NCBI GenBank assembly: GCA_033557675.1
Contig: JAWQRM010000621.1
Span: 1-20,953 of the forward strand
Reading direction: 5' to 3'
Source of the DNA: Coptodactyla brooksi
Taxonomy: Eukaryota; Arthropoda; Insecta; Coleoptera; Scarabaeidae
Length of the DNA: 20,953 nucleotides
Shown in pieces: positions 1-9,235 of this stretch. Both the position numbers and the translations under genes were made by a program. The notes under the pieces were generated by a model. It saw only the letters and a program-made list of their open reading frames with translations, was not told the origin of the DNA and ran no database searches. The first letter of the stretch is position 1. Every line of letters begins with the position of its first letter.

Positions 1-685
1 ATATACAAAAGTTTATAGAGGAAGTGTAAAACCTCAGTTCGAGTGGGAGAGAAATGCAAAATCCACATCTATATTTGGCTTTACCGAGAATGCTACGTTA
101 GTCGGTTATTGTCCAAAAAAATAGTAAATCCGTGATATTATTGTCAACAATGCACGATACCGGTGATATTGATTCGGACAGTGGAGAAGCTCGAAAGCCA
201 GAAATTATCACCTTTTATAATATGACAAAGGTCGGCATTGATTTGCTTGACCAACTATGTCAATAAACGACGTGGCAGGAAACACATGACGCTGGCCTAT
301 GATTATACTTTATGACCTACTACATATTGCAGCTATAAATGCTTTATGCATTTATAAACAAAATAATCCAACAGCAAACAGAACTGTTGCCCAAGCTCAA
401 AAGAACTGAATATTTGCAAAATCTAAGCTGGAGCCTGATTAAATCCCAAATTGAAAGAAGGTATAATAAGGTTGCTATACTACCTAGACAGCTTCGATTT
501 AGAATGAGATTTACTTCGATTTCAAGGTCAACCTCCTCAAGGATATATGCCGGCTCCAGGTTCACGCGGAAGATGATATTTATGTGACAGCACAAGACCG
601 GATCACCAGAAGAAATTGCAATAAATGTGGAAGATGGGTATGTGCCGACCATTCTAAGGAAGTTTGTCATCCTTGCCTAGAATGA
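1..685 (+). pseudogene. piggyBac transposase, C-terminal part, broken
   Basis: This is the C-terminal portion of a piggyBac-type DDE transposase, the cut-and-paste enzyme that targets TTAA. The readable pieces are spread over several frames. They are ENATLVGYCPKK near 90-125, then after two stops KSVILLSTMH, then KPEIITFYNMTKVGIDLLDQ (about 195-255), where family members have a similar GVD-x-x-DQ block. Next come RTEYLQNL and SLIKSQIERR (about 400-460), and last the cysteine-rich end CNKCGRWVCADHSKEVCHPC, stopping at 683-685. That C/H pattern matches the PHD/RING-like zinc finger closing many piggyBac transposases. In-frame stops and frameshifts make it a pseudogene. The N-terminus lies outside the window. 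Confidence 0.85.
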
Positions 686-911
686 TTATTTAGTGAATTG
701 TACATTCATTTCAAAAAAATGTTTGTATTAAATTTAATAAATTTCTTTAATTCATTTGCAATATATTTTTACCAATTTGTCTATCTTTGCATTACTGTAT
801 TAACAAATTTTTAATTTACAGCCGCTTAACTTTGAAATAACAGCTGGGTGACAATTGTTACCCGCGCGCCTAACCGCGTTTTTGTAACTAGCGTGCCTAA
901 CGCAGGGTTAA
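1..911 (+). mobile_element. piggyBac-like element A, right end
   Basis: The element begins before the window and ends at a TTAA (908-911), the piggyBac target site. Its terminal inverted repeat reads inward from GCAGGG at 902-907; positions 891-907 differ by one base from the 17-bp TIR of element B. A subterminal near-palindrome centred on CAATTG (about 847-862) and a GC-rich block of CGCG/GCCTAA repeats (862-900) are shared with element B. Broken transposase coding (1-685) and an AT-rich 3' region precede the end. Elements A and B are in opposite orientation with their right ends facing each other across 1.14 kb of other DNA. Confidence 0.85.
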
Positions 912-1330
912 AGATATCATCTTGCCTCTTAAACTAGAAATTTTAGAAGTTATAGCTTCGTTTCCATTATTTTTATTCTCATATTTATTTTGTACACCAA
1001 GCGACGGCACATATAATGATAATTGTGCCCCTGTTATGATTTCCTATTACGTAATATTCAACAAAGAAGGTATTTTCGGTCTGTTTCTATTGCATCATCA
1101 GAAGTTCTGAAAACATAGAACTAAAGTTAGAAACGTAAACTATAGTCAAAGTATCTGTGTGCTATGAATCAAATTTGGTATATCATGTAACCTGTTATTT
1201 ATGATTACATGATATCTACCAGTTGGTAACATCTCTTAGGAGAAACACACATGACTCCTACCCGATCTACCGCACGAGCGCTTAGTAAATTCCTAATGTC
1301 TCGGGAGGATGTACTGCTTGACATCGTTCT
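912..1330. other. Unassigned AT-rich stretch with one hairpin
   Basis: I recognise no gene or element family here. A 62-codon open frame at 922-1110 has no recognisable domain and is probably chance. The only clear structure is an inverted repeat at 1177-1220, with 10 perfectly paired bases (TATCATGTAA with its complement) extended by GGTA/TACC across a small bulge. Confidence 0.5.
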
Positions 1331-1650
1331 ACGTACACTTATTTTTTAACTACTAACAATAAATGCTTATTGATCTCCTTTCGAACGTTTAAGTTCGACG
1401 GATAAATAAGAACTGCATTCATACTAAAATACAAGGTCACTTTAAAATAAAACAATTCTAATAATATTTAAAAATAAAACTAAATTAAAGATTCAAAGAT
1501 GCCTCTTAATTTCGCCAAACAATACTCCAACCTGTTGTACAAATTTCTCCTCAATTTGGAGAGTATTTCTGAAGTAATAGTTTGATGAATAATTTTTATT
1601 ATAAGCTTATTCAAATTTCAAGTGGCATTGGCGACGTACATATTGCGTAT
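1331..1650 (-). mobile_element. DD41D (rosa-like) transposon, internally deleted copy
   Basis: From about 1355 to 1616 this parallels 17697-17955, the 3' part of the DD41D transposon later in the window. Both share AACAATAAATG, a TTCG-rich stretch, the run ending AAAACTAAAT, and AATTTCGCCAAACAATA. At about 1616 the match jumps roughly 700 bp, to the 18655-18675 segment (TTTCAAGYGGCATTGGCGAC). The copy has therefore lost most of the transposase, with TTCAA microhomology at the junction. The transposase stop would be at 1480-1482 on the minus strand. It cannot encode an active enzyme. Confidence 0.75.
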
Positions 1651-2055
1651 ACTTAGGTTTTCACGACCGGAGTTAATATTATTGTAACTTTTGGGGTTTG
1701 TAGGCCGTAGTATATTATCTTCTACTTTACTTATTTCTGACGTTTCGTCAGCTTCTGTGTTTGTTCGTTTTGTTTGTCTAATATAGACTTTGTCACACTT
1801 GCATGGTATTCTATACATACCAGCTGTATCTAGATGGTCTCTTTTATCTTTGGCTGAACATAGGATTAGTTGTAACTTAGTGGTTGGGATGTAAATTGCA
1901 AGTATTTTCTCCTTTTCTAGTAATTTTTCTATTTATCAGTGACGTTTTTAATGTAGGGAAGACTTGGCCCCTGTGTTCTTATTTTGTTGTATTATTTGGA
2001 TTGTCTCTGTGTGGATGCATGGCTCGTTGGATCTCCTGTCCGGCGTAGCCGGATT
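1650..2055 (-). pseudogene. Penelope-like element fragment with GIY-YIG endonuclease remnant
   Basis: The minus strand reads a segment resembling the linker and GIY-YIG endonuclease start of Penelope-like retroelements. It runs KLQLILCSAKDKRDHLDT, then GMYRIPCKCDKVYIRQTKRT (about 1755-1890 on the plus strand). In the family, a CxC-type motif sits between GIY (here GMY) and YIG (here YIR), and the domain nicks target DNA during insertion. The glycine of YIG is replaced by arginine, and the catalytic regions downstream (Arg, Glu) are not recognisable. No reverse transcriptase is adjacent. Piggybac element B begins immediately to the right, at TTAA 2056, and may have cut this fragment. Confidence 0.65.
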
Positions 2056-2861
2056 TTAACCCTGCGTTAGGCGCGCTAGTTATAAGAACGCGGTTAGGCA
2101 CGCGGGTGACAATTGTCACCCAGCTGTTATTTCAAAGTTAAGCGGCTATAAATTGAAAATCCCTGTACTAATACGATATATTTGAAGAAATAATTTGTCA
2201 AATAATACAGGAATGCAAAGATAGTCAAATTCGTAAAAATATATTGCAAATAAATTAAAGAAAATTATTAAATTTGATACAAACATTTTTTTGAAATTTA
2301 TGTACAATTCACTAAATAATCATTCAAGGCAAGGATCACAAACTTCTTTAGAATGGTCGGCACATATTTTTCTGATGATCCGGTCTCGTGCTCTGTCACG
2401 TAAATAGCATCTTCCGCGTGTACCTGGAGCCGGCCTATGTCCTTGTGGAGGTTGATCTTGAAATCCATGTAAATCGCTCATTCTAAATCGAAGCTGTCTA
2501 GGTAGTGTAGCACCCTCATTTTACCTTCTTTCTATTTGGGATTTAATCAGGCTCTAGCGTAGGTTTTGCAAATATTCAGTTCTTTTGATCTTGATTGCTG
2601 TTGGGTTATTTTGTTTATAAATCCATAAAGTATTTATGGCCGCAATCATGTTGTAGGTCATAAAGTATAACCATAGGCCAGCGTCATGTGTTTCTTGCCA
2701 CGTTATTTTTTGACATAGTTGGTCAAGCAAATCAACGCCGACCTTTGTCATATTATAAAAGGTGATAATTCGCAGCCCTCAAATCTTTTTCGTAAAAAAG
2801 ATACAACACCTATAAAACCGGTGGGTGACACCTGTCCCCCGCGCGCCTAACGCAGGGTTAA
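2056..2861 (-). mobile_element. piggyBac-like element B, short non-autonomous derivative
   Basis: This is a complete short element. TTAA at 2056-2059 and at 2858-2861 flank a 798-bp body (2060-2857). The terminal inverted repeat CCCTGCGTTAGGCGCGC (2060-2076) is matched perfectly by its complement at 2841-2857. A perfect 16-bp palindrome GGTGACAATTGTCACC lies at about 2104-2119. The interior is related to element A but inverted. It keeps only the C-terminal third of the transposase, joined almost directly to the left TIR, so it is an internal-deletion derivative. It could have been moved only by a transposase supplied in trans. Confidence 0.9.
2320..2780 (-). pseudogene. piggyBac transposase C-terminal remnant in element B
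   Basis: The minus strand opens with RIITFYNMTKVGVDLLDQLC (about 2778-2715). It continues through a tryptophan-rich stretch with AGLWLYFMTYNMIAAINTLW and RTEYLQNLR, then hits a stop at about 2553. Beyond that, LIKSQIERR and PRQLRFRM are readable in other frames, and the tail ends CADHSKEVCDPCLE with a stop at 2320-2322. Compared with element A, the first CxxC pair of the terminal zinc finger is missing. The N-terminal and most catalytic regions are deleted. Confidence 0.85.
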
Positions 2862-3594
2862 GGCAATGGTTAGGTGTGCAAATTCATTTTTGATATGTGT
2901 TAGTTCACAGATTCTGTGGGGTCGGTCCATCAACGTCTTGATCAATCCTTTCTAACATTCGAAAGTATTAAATAAAAATCATAAAATCGGCAATTGTTCA
3001 CCGGTTAATCGTTTCTTTAACTGCTGTAGTTTCCATGATCACTGCAGAAAACATCGGAAAAACCTCACCATATATGTTTTTGTGAGGAAAGTATATAATT
3101 ACATCAATAATTTTAAATTACATCGCAATCTGAAACTATAGCTCAATCTATGAACTGATCGAGATACTGGCAATATAGTTCGCATAATAATCGCGCCAAG
3201 CGCGAGTTTAGCTAGGCCTCGGTAGATGGCAGTAATACACTGTTATTGATGATATAAACACAATTGTATGCTGGCTATACGGCAGAAAACTACTTTTAAG
3301 GTAAAGTGTGGATTGAAACATGCTTGCTTTTCTTTAATACATAACTGTTAAATTGTCATCACCACAGTTCAAAGGGACGCAAATAAAATAATACCAAATA
3401 TACGTTCATAAATGCGCAGCGTATTTTGAACGGACTAGTTTCTCGGACTTTTTTTAGCTTTACAAAAACATATATCATCATTTATTTTTTACAAGCTTTT
3501 TAATAACAGGTGACATTAAATTCGCATAAACTCATTCGTTTCCTCAATCACTTAGTGTTGGATGCAGCAGGTTATAACAATTGAATGTACAAAC
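2862..3594. other. Upstream region of host gene 1, nothing recognised
   Basis: This stretch of about 730 bp has no supportable gene or repeat. It is AT-rich except for a short GC-richer patch at about 3190-3240 (GCGCCAAGCGCGAG). It must contain the promoter of host gene 1, but I see no convincing TATA box at a fixed distance from the start codon. Confidence 0.5.
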
Positions 3595-4281
3595 ATGGAT
3601 ATTTTCTTTATATTGTGGATCTTAACGGCAACAATTGATGCGAATACGGCAACGGTATTAAGATTAGAAAGTGCACATATAAAGTAGTAGTTAAAACCTT
3701 ATTAAATCTTTAGTTGGCATTGTATTTGGATTTGTACGCAAATTGTTTCGGATCAGAAAATACCACCATCACCGTACATAAGCCTGTGTTGAAACTTATA
3801 GATGGCAAGCAGTATATTGACATGGATCTTGTTGTAACAGAAGATATACCTATAAAAGCCACGGTAGGATTTTATGCTTCCATTTGTCTAATGTAACAGA
3901 TTACCTTCCTAGGCTGTTGTAACGATACAAAAATGTAAAAATAAGGAATCTCCAGATGCCTGCATTCAATTTGCACCGTTAAGAAGTTCCAAGTATTGTA
4001 AACTTATACATGAGAAAAGTTATGGTTTGACTTCCTTCTTGGAATGTTTCAACCCAAAATTTGATTGTCCAATTAAAATGGTAAAAATTTAAGATATTCC
4101 GAAACAAATACTACAGACGATATTTTAGAACACATATAGGGCAAGAAGTTGTTTTTTGGACTTTAGCAGTTTTCAAATGTTTCCCTTGACAGGCTCTTAT
4201 TGGAAAGTCAAGGGACAAATGATTTTCAAACGTAAAGAGTTAGGATGTGGATTTGCAGCAGGTATCCTTATAAGAAAGTAA
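3595..4281 (+). CDS. Secreted MD-2/GM2-activator-like (DUF1091-type) protein, host gene 1, four exons
   Basis: Exons are 3595-3654, 3714-3863, 3913-4080 and 4129-4281. All introns are GT-AG, in phase 0, and 59, 49 and 48 bp long. The product is 176 aa. Residues 1-20 form a signal peptide (hydrophobic FFILWILTATIDA). Cysteines fall at 31, 78, 87, 99, 115, 122, 134 and 166, enough for four disulfides, with a sequon at Asn36. Landmark segments are TVHKPVLKLIDGKQYIDMDL, QKCKNKESPDAC and LDFSSFQMFPLTGSYWKVKG. The alternating beta pattern, a DIP motif before exon 3, CPIK before exon 4 and a late GSYW block fit the insect ML/GM2-activator-like (DUF1091/CheB-type) lipid-binding family, secreted outside the cell. 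The exon model is firm because gene 2 repeats it exactly. The family name is less certain, and ligand and tissue are unknown. The exon 4 acceptor at 4127-4128 keeps the frame; later AGs would not. Confidence 0.8.
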
Positions 4282-4366
4282 TTGCATCATGACTAATGAA
4301 TTCCAGGGCGATGATAGGAAAAGTGATACTTCAAAAATATATTAATGAATTAAAATTCCATTGGGC

Positions 4367-4372
4367 AATAAA
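4367..4372 (+). promoter_or_regulatory. Polyadenylation signal of host gene 1
   Basis: A canonical AATAAA lies 86 bp after the stop codon. Its surroundings (TGGGCAATAAATGTA) are nearly the same as those of the host gene 2 signal (TGGGAAATAAATGTA), which supports the assignment. Confidence 0.65.
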
Positions 4373-5392
4373 TGTAATAGAAAGTAGTAAATAAAGCAAA
4401 TTCAAGATTTTATAATCTTAGTCTTAGATTGCCCCAGCCACTATTGATTTCTTGGATTAAATCACGTCAAATTACAATAGAAAATGTTATCACTAGCAAT
4501 ACAACTGCTATCACAGCCTGTTGACAGCATTAATCGATGTTAGCAAGGGGTATTAGCAAGAGTATTAGCAACAGGTTTTAGGAACAAGCCATTTGTTGCT
4601 AAAACGAAACCAAAATGTACCTATGTTGTATATACGAGATCCTATAGGCTACATATGGATATACCCTGCAATAAGATATGTGGCATCTGTGTTATGTGTC
4701 ATATGCATTTATAATCCCTCTTATTAATGGTCAAAACTGATAATTAAGTAATGGGATGGTGCTATGAATAAATTGAAACGCCATTAAAAATTGTTGATAG
4801 TTTACATTTTTAATCCCATATGTTAAAACAAATCCAAATGTATATCTTCTCTACATGGTATAATAAAAAGTTATATAAGTTTTTAATACCGCGTTATAAG
4901 AATTCTTGGTATTCAAAAACAATGTGATTAGAATCGATGTATATAGGCAAAAAATGTGGTTTTTGTGGTAAATAATGTTTACCACCCATCAAGACTAATC
5001 AACTTCCTTCCACAAGCTGTAGTCCAAACGCAGTGCGAGGATCATCTAAATTGTGCCGAAATAAAAGCAAATTTCAAAGGTTTATCTATTATTTTATTTT
5101 TCCTCCTGAATGAAGATTCAAAGGCAGGTTTTGCGGTGTTTTACTTTTAACCTTCTTTTTAAATTGCAGAAACATTTTCCTCATAACTTCCATAAATACC
5201 GTTCTGACCGCCCAAGTTATTAAAGTGAGTGTCTTGATATTGGAAAGTGGAAACATGTTTTGACATAAGGGTTAATTACCTAAACTGACGTGTAATGGAA
5301 ATGATTTCACGTCAGTTTATGGAGAACAATGTGACTTGCCTTAATTGAGTAGGTTACTAAAGTTGAGGGTTTGGAACCTTTAGCTTTGTAAC
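4373..5392. other. Intergenic region downstream of host gene 1
   Basis: There is no supportable gene. A short tandem-like run of TTAGCAA units occurs at about 4535-4575. A perfect 12-bp inverted repeat (TAAACTGACGTG and its complement) with a 15-base loop lies at 5281-5319. The 64-codon open frame at 4956-5150 has weak resemblance to an exon of the neighbouring gene but is not supported. Confidence 0.5.
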
Positions 5393-5575
5393 AAACTAAA
5401 AACGAAGTCACCACTACGCCAAAATGTGAAGAAAGGATACTCTACGCACGTTTCGCTTTTAGGAGCTATGAAAGACTGTCTTTCATCGCTCCTGATGATG
5501 TTAACTTGGTAGCGAAACGTGCGTCGAGCATCCTTTCTTCACATTTGGGCGTAGTGGTTACGTCGTTTTTAGTTT
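5365..5575. mobile_element. Penelope-like terminal region: 65-bp inverted repeats around a hammerhead
   Basis: Arms at 5393-5457 and 5511-5575 are complementary over 65 bases with about five mismatches by eye, separated by 53 bases. A second small foldback (TGAAAGAC/GTCTTTCA) sits in the middle. The left arm is a head-to-head copy of the sequence downstream of the hammerhead ribozyme and contains only its GAAAC half. The right side holds the complete ribozyme. The outer sequence TTTGGAACCTTTAGCTTTGT (about 5370-5390) resembles 19624-19643 beside the second hammerhead, so both come from one family. Hammerheads in terminal repeats are characteristic of Penelope-like retroelements. No coding part of the element is present here. 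Confidence 0.7.
5488..5529 (+). ncRNA. Hammerhead ribozyme 1 (type I, Penelope-like)
   Basis: All core parts are present in order. Stem I 5' strand GCTC is at 5488-5491 and core CTGATGA at 5492-5498. One extra T follows at 5499. Stem II is G-C, U-G, U-A and A-U pairs within 5500-5513. GAAA is at 5514-5517, and stem III is the short AC/GT pair with a GTGC loop (5517-5524). The GTC cleavage triplet ends at 5525, and stem I 3' strand GAGC (5526-5529) pairs perfectly with GCTC. Predicted self-cleavage follows C5525. The same layout, including the extra T, appears in ribozyme 2 with compensating differences. Stem II has an A-G mismatch above four pairs, so activity may be weak. Confidence 0.8.
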
Positions 5576-6510
5576 AATTCTTTTCTTTTAAAGCAACAAG
5601 TCAAAAATTACGAACCTTGGACTGGTCGAAGACTGAACTACCTGGAACATAAGAATAATTTTATATTTGGTCTATTCATCAGAATTTGTTACATGAATTG
5701 CGATAGCAGATTAAAGACTCTAAATATTGCTATTTTTAGATTGCTTTATTACAGAAATTAACAAGTAGGTATTGGGATTAGACCTTAAACCTAAAACACA
5801 TATTTATATGTCTTATTCGATCGTTGGCAAAGTGCCCAATAAACTAATAGATAGAAACCTACGCTTTAAATAGTGTTTCTGATACCCGAATGATCAGGTG
5901 CAACCCGGCAACCCGGTATTACATCTTCAACATCATGTGCAGTATGATATAATTCCTCAGAACTTTCCCCGTTATAGTTTTTTTTCCTGGTTATTATTTT
6001 TTATAGTTATTTTTGGTTTAGACGACCGTTAAGGTTTTCCTTTTCTGCAGACACCCGTTTAACGGTTGTAATTATAGGACCAACATTACTATTTTCTACT
6101 TCAAAAATGTCTCACGTTTATGATTGCTTATTTTACCTCTTCGTTACAATGCCTTGGCGTTTCTCGACTTAAAATGCTGGTTATACGAGTAACACCTCAT
6201 TTCTTGCTTAATAATGTGATGCATGTATAATGCAATTGATGGGTTGGAATAGATTTTCCGATGTTATATACCTACGTTACGGTAATACAAGTGAACAAAT
6301 ATTTTCTTATGGATAAAATACAGTAATAACTGCAATAATAAAATATAAACAAAAGGTCAAGAAGTCAAGAAGAGGTGCTCTTTTAATTTATATTAGGGAA
6401 TGCTCAGTATAATATCGACTCTGGTTTATTTTTAAGTTTATCTGTACTTTTTTTAAATTTTTATTGTTGCCGTAAAATTATGAAATACATTCATGAAAAC
6501 CGCATTGAGA
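5576..6510. other. Unassigned AT-rich region
   Basis: About 0.9 kb with no open frame or repeat that I can assign. Small inverted repeats (for example ACCGTTAA near 6026 and its complement near 6058) are within what chance allows. Confidence 0.5.
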
Positions 6511-8383
6511 TATTCCATTTAGTTAAGAAATAATCGCAACGTCGTAATCACAAAATGGGAGAAATAAACCACCTCACTGGCGCCGAATCTGATCAGCAAG
6601 ACGCGACTAAAATGACAAAGTGTCAAATAAAGTAAGGATCCTCTGGGACTGAATCGGGTTGCCGCCTGATGAGGTGTGGATGAGATATCGACACTGAACA
6701 AGAGTGCGATTATTACCCAAATGAACCAATAGACCGAGAGCTGGTAAACGCTTTTTTTGTAATGTCTGGATACAAAATCGAAGACCTGGCGGAAGGGTCC
6801 TGGTAGCTAGTCAACCCTTTTTGAAAAAATAAGTGAATTGAATAGAAATGAATTTTTAATTTGCGAAATTTTATATACAAAACAAATGTATGAGGCACGT
6901 TGGGATTTAGACACAATAATATCCACACCCAGCAATAAATACTCTTAAAAGAACAGGCCATTTTGAAGGGACTTTTTATCTACCAGGTGATAGAGAATGT
7001 TATACATGAGTACGAGTAAGATGCGCTAAAATTAGATTTATTTTTCACGCAATCAGCAACAAACATACTAACAAAATTGAAAGAAAACAGTTTCATTCCC
7101 CCCCTTGAATTTTTTAAAGGCCTTTTAAATGCCTAGACAGCATGGCGCCGCCTGGAGGACGGAGAGCTACCTGCTAATCGCGAGTACACATAGAAAGAAA
7201 TACAGACAGACAAACAGATAAGGATAGCAGAAAAGGCGAACAAATGAACCGATAGCCAGTCAAATAGGAACTACCGAGGAGCATATATTGAGTGTAGACG
7301 GTAGGTGTACCAACTAACATTTCCTTCGGAATATTGTAGAGCCAGATTCATTTTATATAGTTTTAATTTAACTTTGTTAACTTTTAATTTTAACAAAACT
7401 ATTCAATGCCGCGCTTTCTGTTAATGGACACCACTCTAAATTGATAAGCTTGTAGCATGTTGGTTATAAAGCTATAACCATTTCCTACCTAAAATGCATA
7501 TCATTATGAATTTCTTACGTCATTCATTCATTTGAGTTATTATTAACTTGGGCGAACGTATTGATTTTTTACTTTGTCTTATAAAATATATTCATGAACC
7601 TAACTGTAAACATTGGGTTAATTAACTTTAAATGTTTTAAGATTATTTTATTTGCCAAAGTTACCCTTACATTATTTTTGTTCTATTTAGGAATACTACA
7701 ACTTTTTGAAACGTGTAAAAGTCACCGTAAGACCTTGTGTACATATAAATGTTGATTAGAAAATATATGTATTTCGCTATAAGCTGTCGTATACTTTGGT
7801 ATACTACCGGACAGATAGGCAATACACACGATGTAAGCAGGGAAGCAGGGATAACCAACATTATCTACACAGGTTTCAAATCGGCTATGACAAGCCGGCT
7901 ATGACACATAGTAACGAAACTAACTGATTTAGATAACCCCAGAGATAACAAAATATTTATTATAAATCTTACAGTACTTAAACTTTCGCGCAGTGTCGTT
8001 AGAGTTCACTACTTCTGTACTGATATACCGCGGTAGTTACTTAAGTGCAAGCGTTTCTAAATTTTTATATTGATGACATCTTCAGTGCGAGGCGGCTATA
8101 GGCGAACCCTGTGTGTGCATCATGTACCTGCACGGTGGGTCCTTCATTGGTTTTCGACCCCCTCATTAATCATTAGCGCTAACCTCTGCTATCTAATTCG
8201 TTGTGGAGCAGGATATCTTTGTGTTATCCCAGTGCTGCATTATTTTAAAAAGTTTCTTTCTGACTGGATTATATGATAAATGCAAACTTATCGGTTTCCT
8301 AAAATTCTGTCTTTTTGTTATTTTGTTCCAAAGTATTTCAACGATTTAGAGCTTCCGATGACACGTGATGGTGCTATTTCGGC
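6511..8383. other. Unassigned region
   Basis: Several open frames of 60-82 codons (6519-6701, 6713-6961, 7667-7861, 8070-8276) have no domain, no splice context and no match to anything I recognise. The patches at 6570-6710 and 7140-7200 are GC-richer than their surroundings and may be parts of unidentified repeats. An 11-bp direct repeat CGGCTATGACA occurs twice near 7880-7904. The end next to the mariner TIR contains no feature I can name. Confidence 0.4.
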
Positions 8384-8682
8384 GGTTGTTCGGAAAGTAA
8401 TTTCGTTTTTGTTGATGAAAATGAAAGGCACTTTTCTTGGAAAGCATAAATATTTTATGTAGTTACATATCCGCCATTTTGGTCCAACACCTTTTGCAGT
8501 TTTTCTGGCAGTAGCATGATTCCACACTCAAAAAACTTCTGATCCTTGCTGACGAAAAAACTGATTCAAGTCATTTTTGACGGCCTCATTTGAAGTAAAG
8601 GTTTTGCCGTCCAAAAAATTTTGTCGAGACCGATACAAGTAATAATCGGAAGGTGCCAGATCTGGAGAATATGGTGGGTGTG
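8384..8682 (-). mobile_element. mariner element, 3' part (left of the errantivirus insertion)
   Basis: The minus strand encodes the C-terminal third of a mariner transposase, starting HPPYSPDLAPSDYYLYRSRQ at about 8682-8620. The motif SPDLAPSD carries the third catalytic aspartate of the DD34D family. The reading continues with NFLDGKTFTSNEAVKNDLNQ, then after a frameshift KDQKFFECGI and LPEKLQKVLDQNGGYV, with a stop near 8460. The right terminal repeat resembles GGTTGTTCGGAAAGTAAT at about 8384-8402, typical of mariners. The 5' remainder resumes at 13752 on the far side of the LTR element. Confidence 0.85.
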
Positions 8683-8986
8683 AATTATGTAATTGTAGTG
8701 ACCATAATCATGTAATCTTAATGGACCTGTGATATAAACAGCATAACAATATTTTTTTAAGGATAAGCTAATTGTAAACCATACGATTGCAATGACCGTT
8801 TATAAATCCACTAACATAGGACAAGACAAACTAATCATTATTACATTTACAAACGTATAATACATAAACAAACTAGAACACATGTACAAGTAGTTGTGAC
8901 AAGACAAGTGTAAGCTAAACTTCTGTTTTTTTTCTCGCCCGAATAAAGTATTTTTTAAAACAGCATCAAAGTCTTGAAAGTTAATT
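8683..8986 (+). repeat. 5' LTR of the errantivirus
   Basis: The LTR starts AATTATGTAATTG and ends GTTAATT, giving a 5-bp terminal inverted repeat AATTA/TAATT. Landmarks shared with the 3' LTR include AGCATAACAATAT, AGCTAATTGTAAAC, TTTATAAATC (a possible TATA element) and the stretch ending TTTTAAAACAG. By eye roughly one site in seven differs between the two LTRs. Confidence 0.88.
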
Positions 8987-9004
8987 GGCAGTCAGTAGGA
9001 TTAG
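8986..9004 (+). promoter_or_regulatory. Primer binding site, tRNA-Ser-like
   Basis: TGGCAGTCAGTAGGATTAG directly follows the LTR. It matches the complement of an insect tRNA-Ser 3' end (TGGCGCAGTCGGTAGGATTC) after loss of CG and a few changes. The 17.6/297 branch of errantiviruses is known to prime from tRNA-Ser. Confidence 0.7.
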
Positions 9005-9235
9005 TCTAAGCGTCTCATCGTGTATTCGCCGTGAGTTTCGCCTCTCGAAGAACAATCTAAAAAAAGAAGTAAGAGAAGCTGTACGTAGTCATACTCCGAA
9101 AAATAGTAAGTGTCGAACAAAACTTCTTACTTTTCCTTCTCACGTTGAATGCCTCGTGAATTTTATTATTATCACAACAAACATAAAGCTCAAAATTCTT
9201 TGGATATAGAATAGTTAATCAAACACTTAAAAACA

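Noticed and set aside
1618..1818. 66-codon minus-strand frame as a single gene
   Set aside because: It is a chance fusion of a Penelope-like GIY-YIG fragment with the edge of the deleted DD41D copy.
1..2861. Elements A and B as one composite piggyBac transposon
   Set aside because: B has its own two TIRs and TTAA sites, and A ends at its own TTAA. The DNA between them is unrelated to piggyBac, so two separate insertions explain the layout.
5016..5079. Possible relic of a third paralogue exon 3 (AVVQTQCEDHLNC compared with AVVTIQKC...DAC of host gene 1)
   Set aside because: The acceptor-like tract and cysteine spacing are suggestive, but the match covers only a few residues, the KESPD block is missing, and no neighbouring exon can be found.
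6519..6961. Open frames of 60 and 82 codons on the minus strand
   Set aside because: No domain, no splice signals and no supporting context; lengths are expected by chance.
8150..8210. SINE-like pol III boxes (GGGGTCGAAAACC on the minus strand)
   Set aside because: It resembles a B box only loosely, there is no convincing A box at the right distance, and no tail or target duplication.
8070..8276. 68-codon plus-strand open frame
   Set aside because: No recognised family and no upstream or downstream exon; probably chance.
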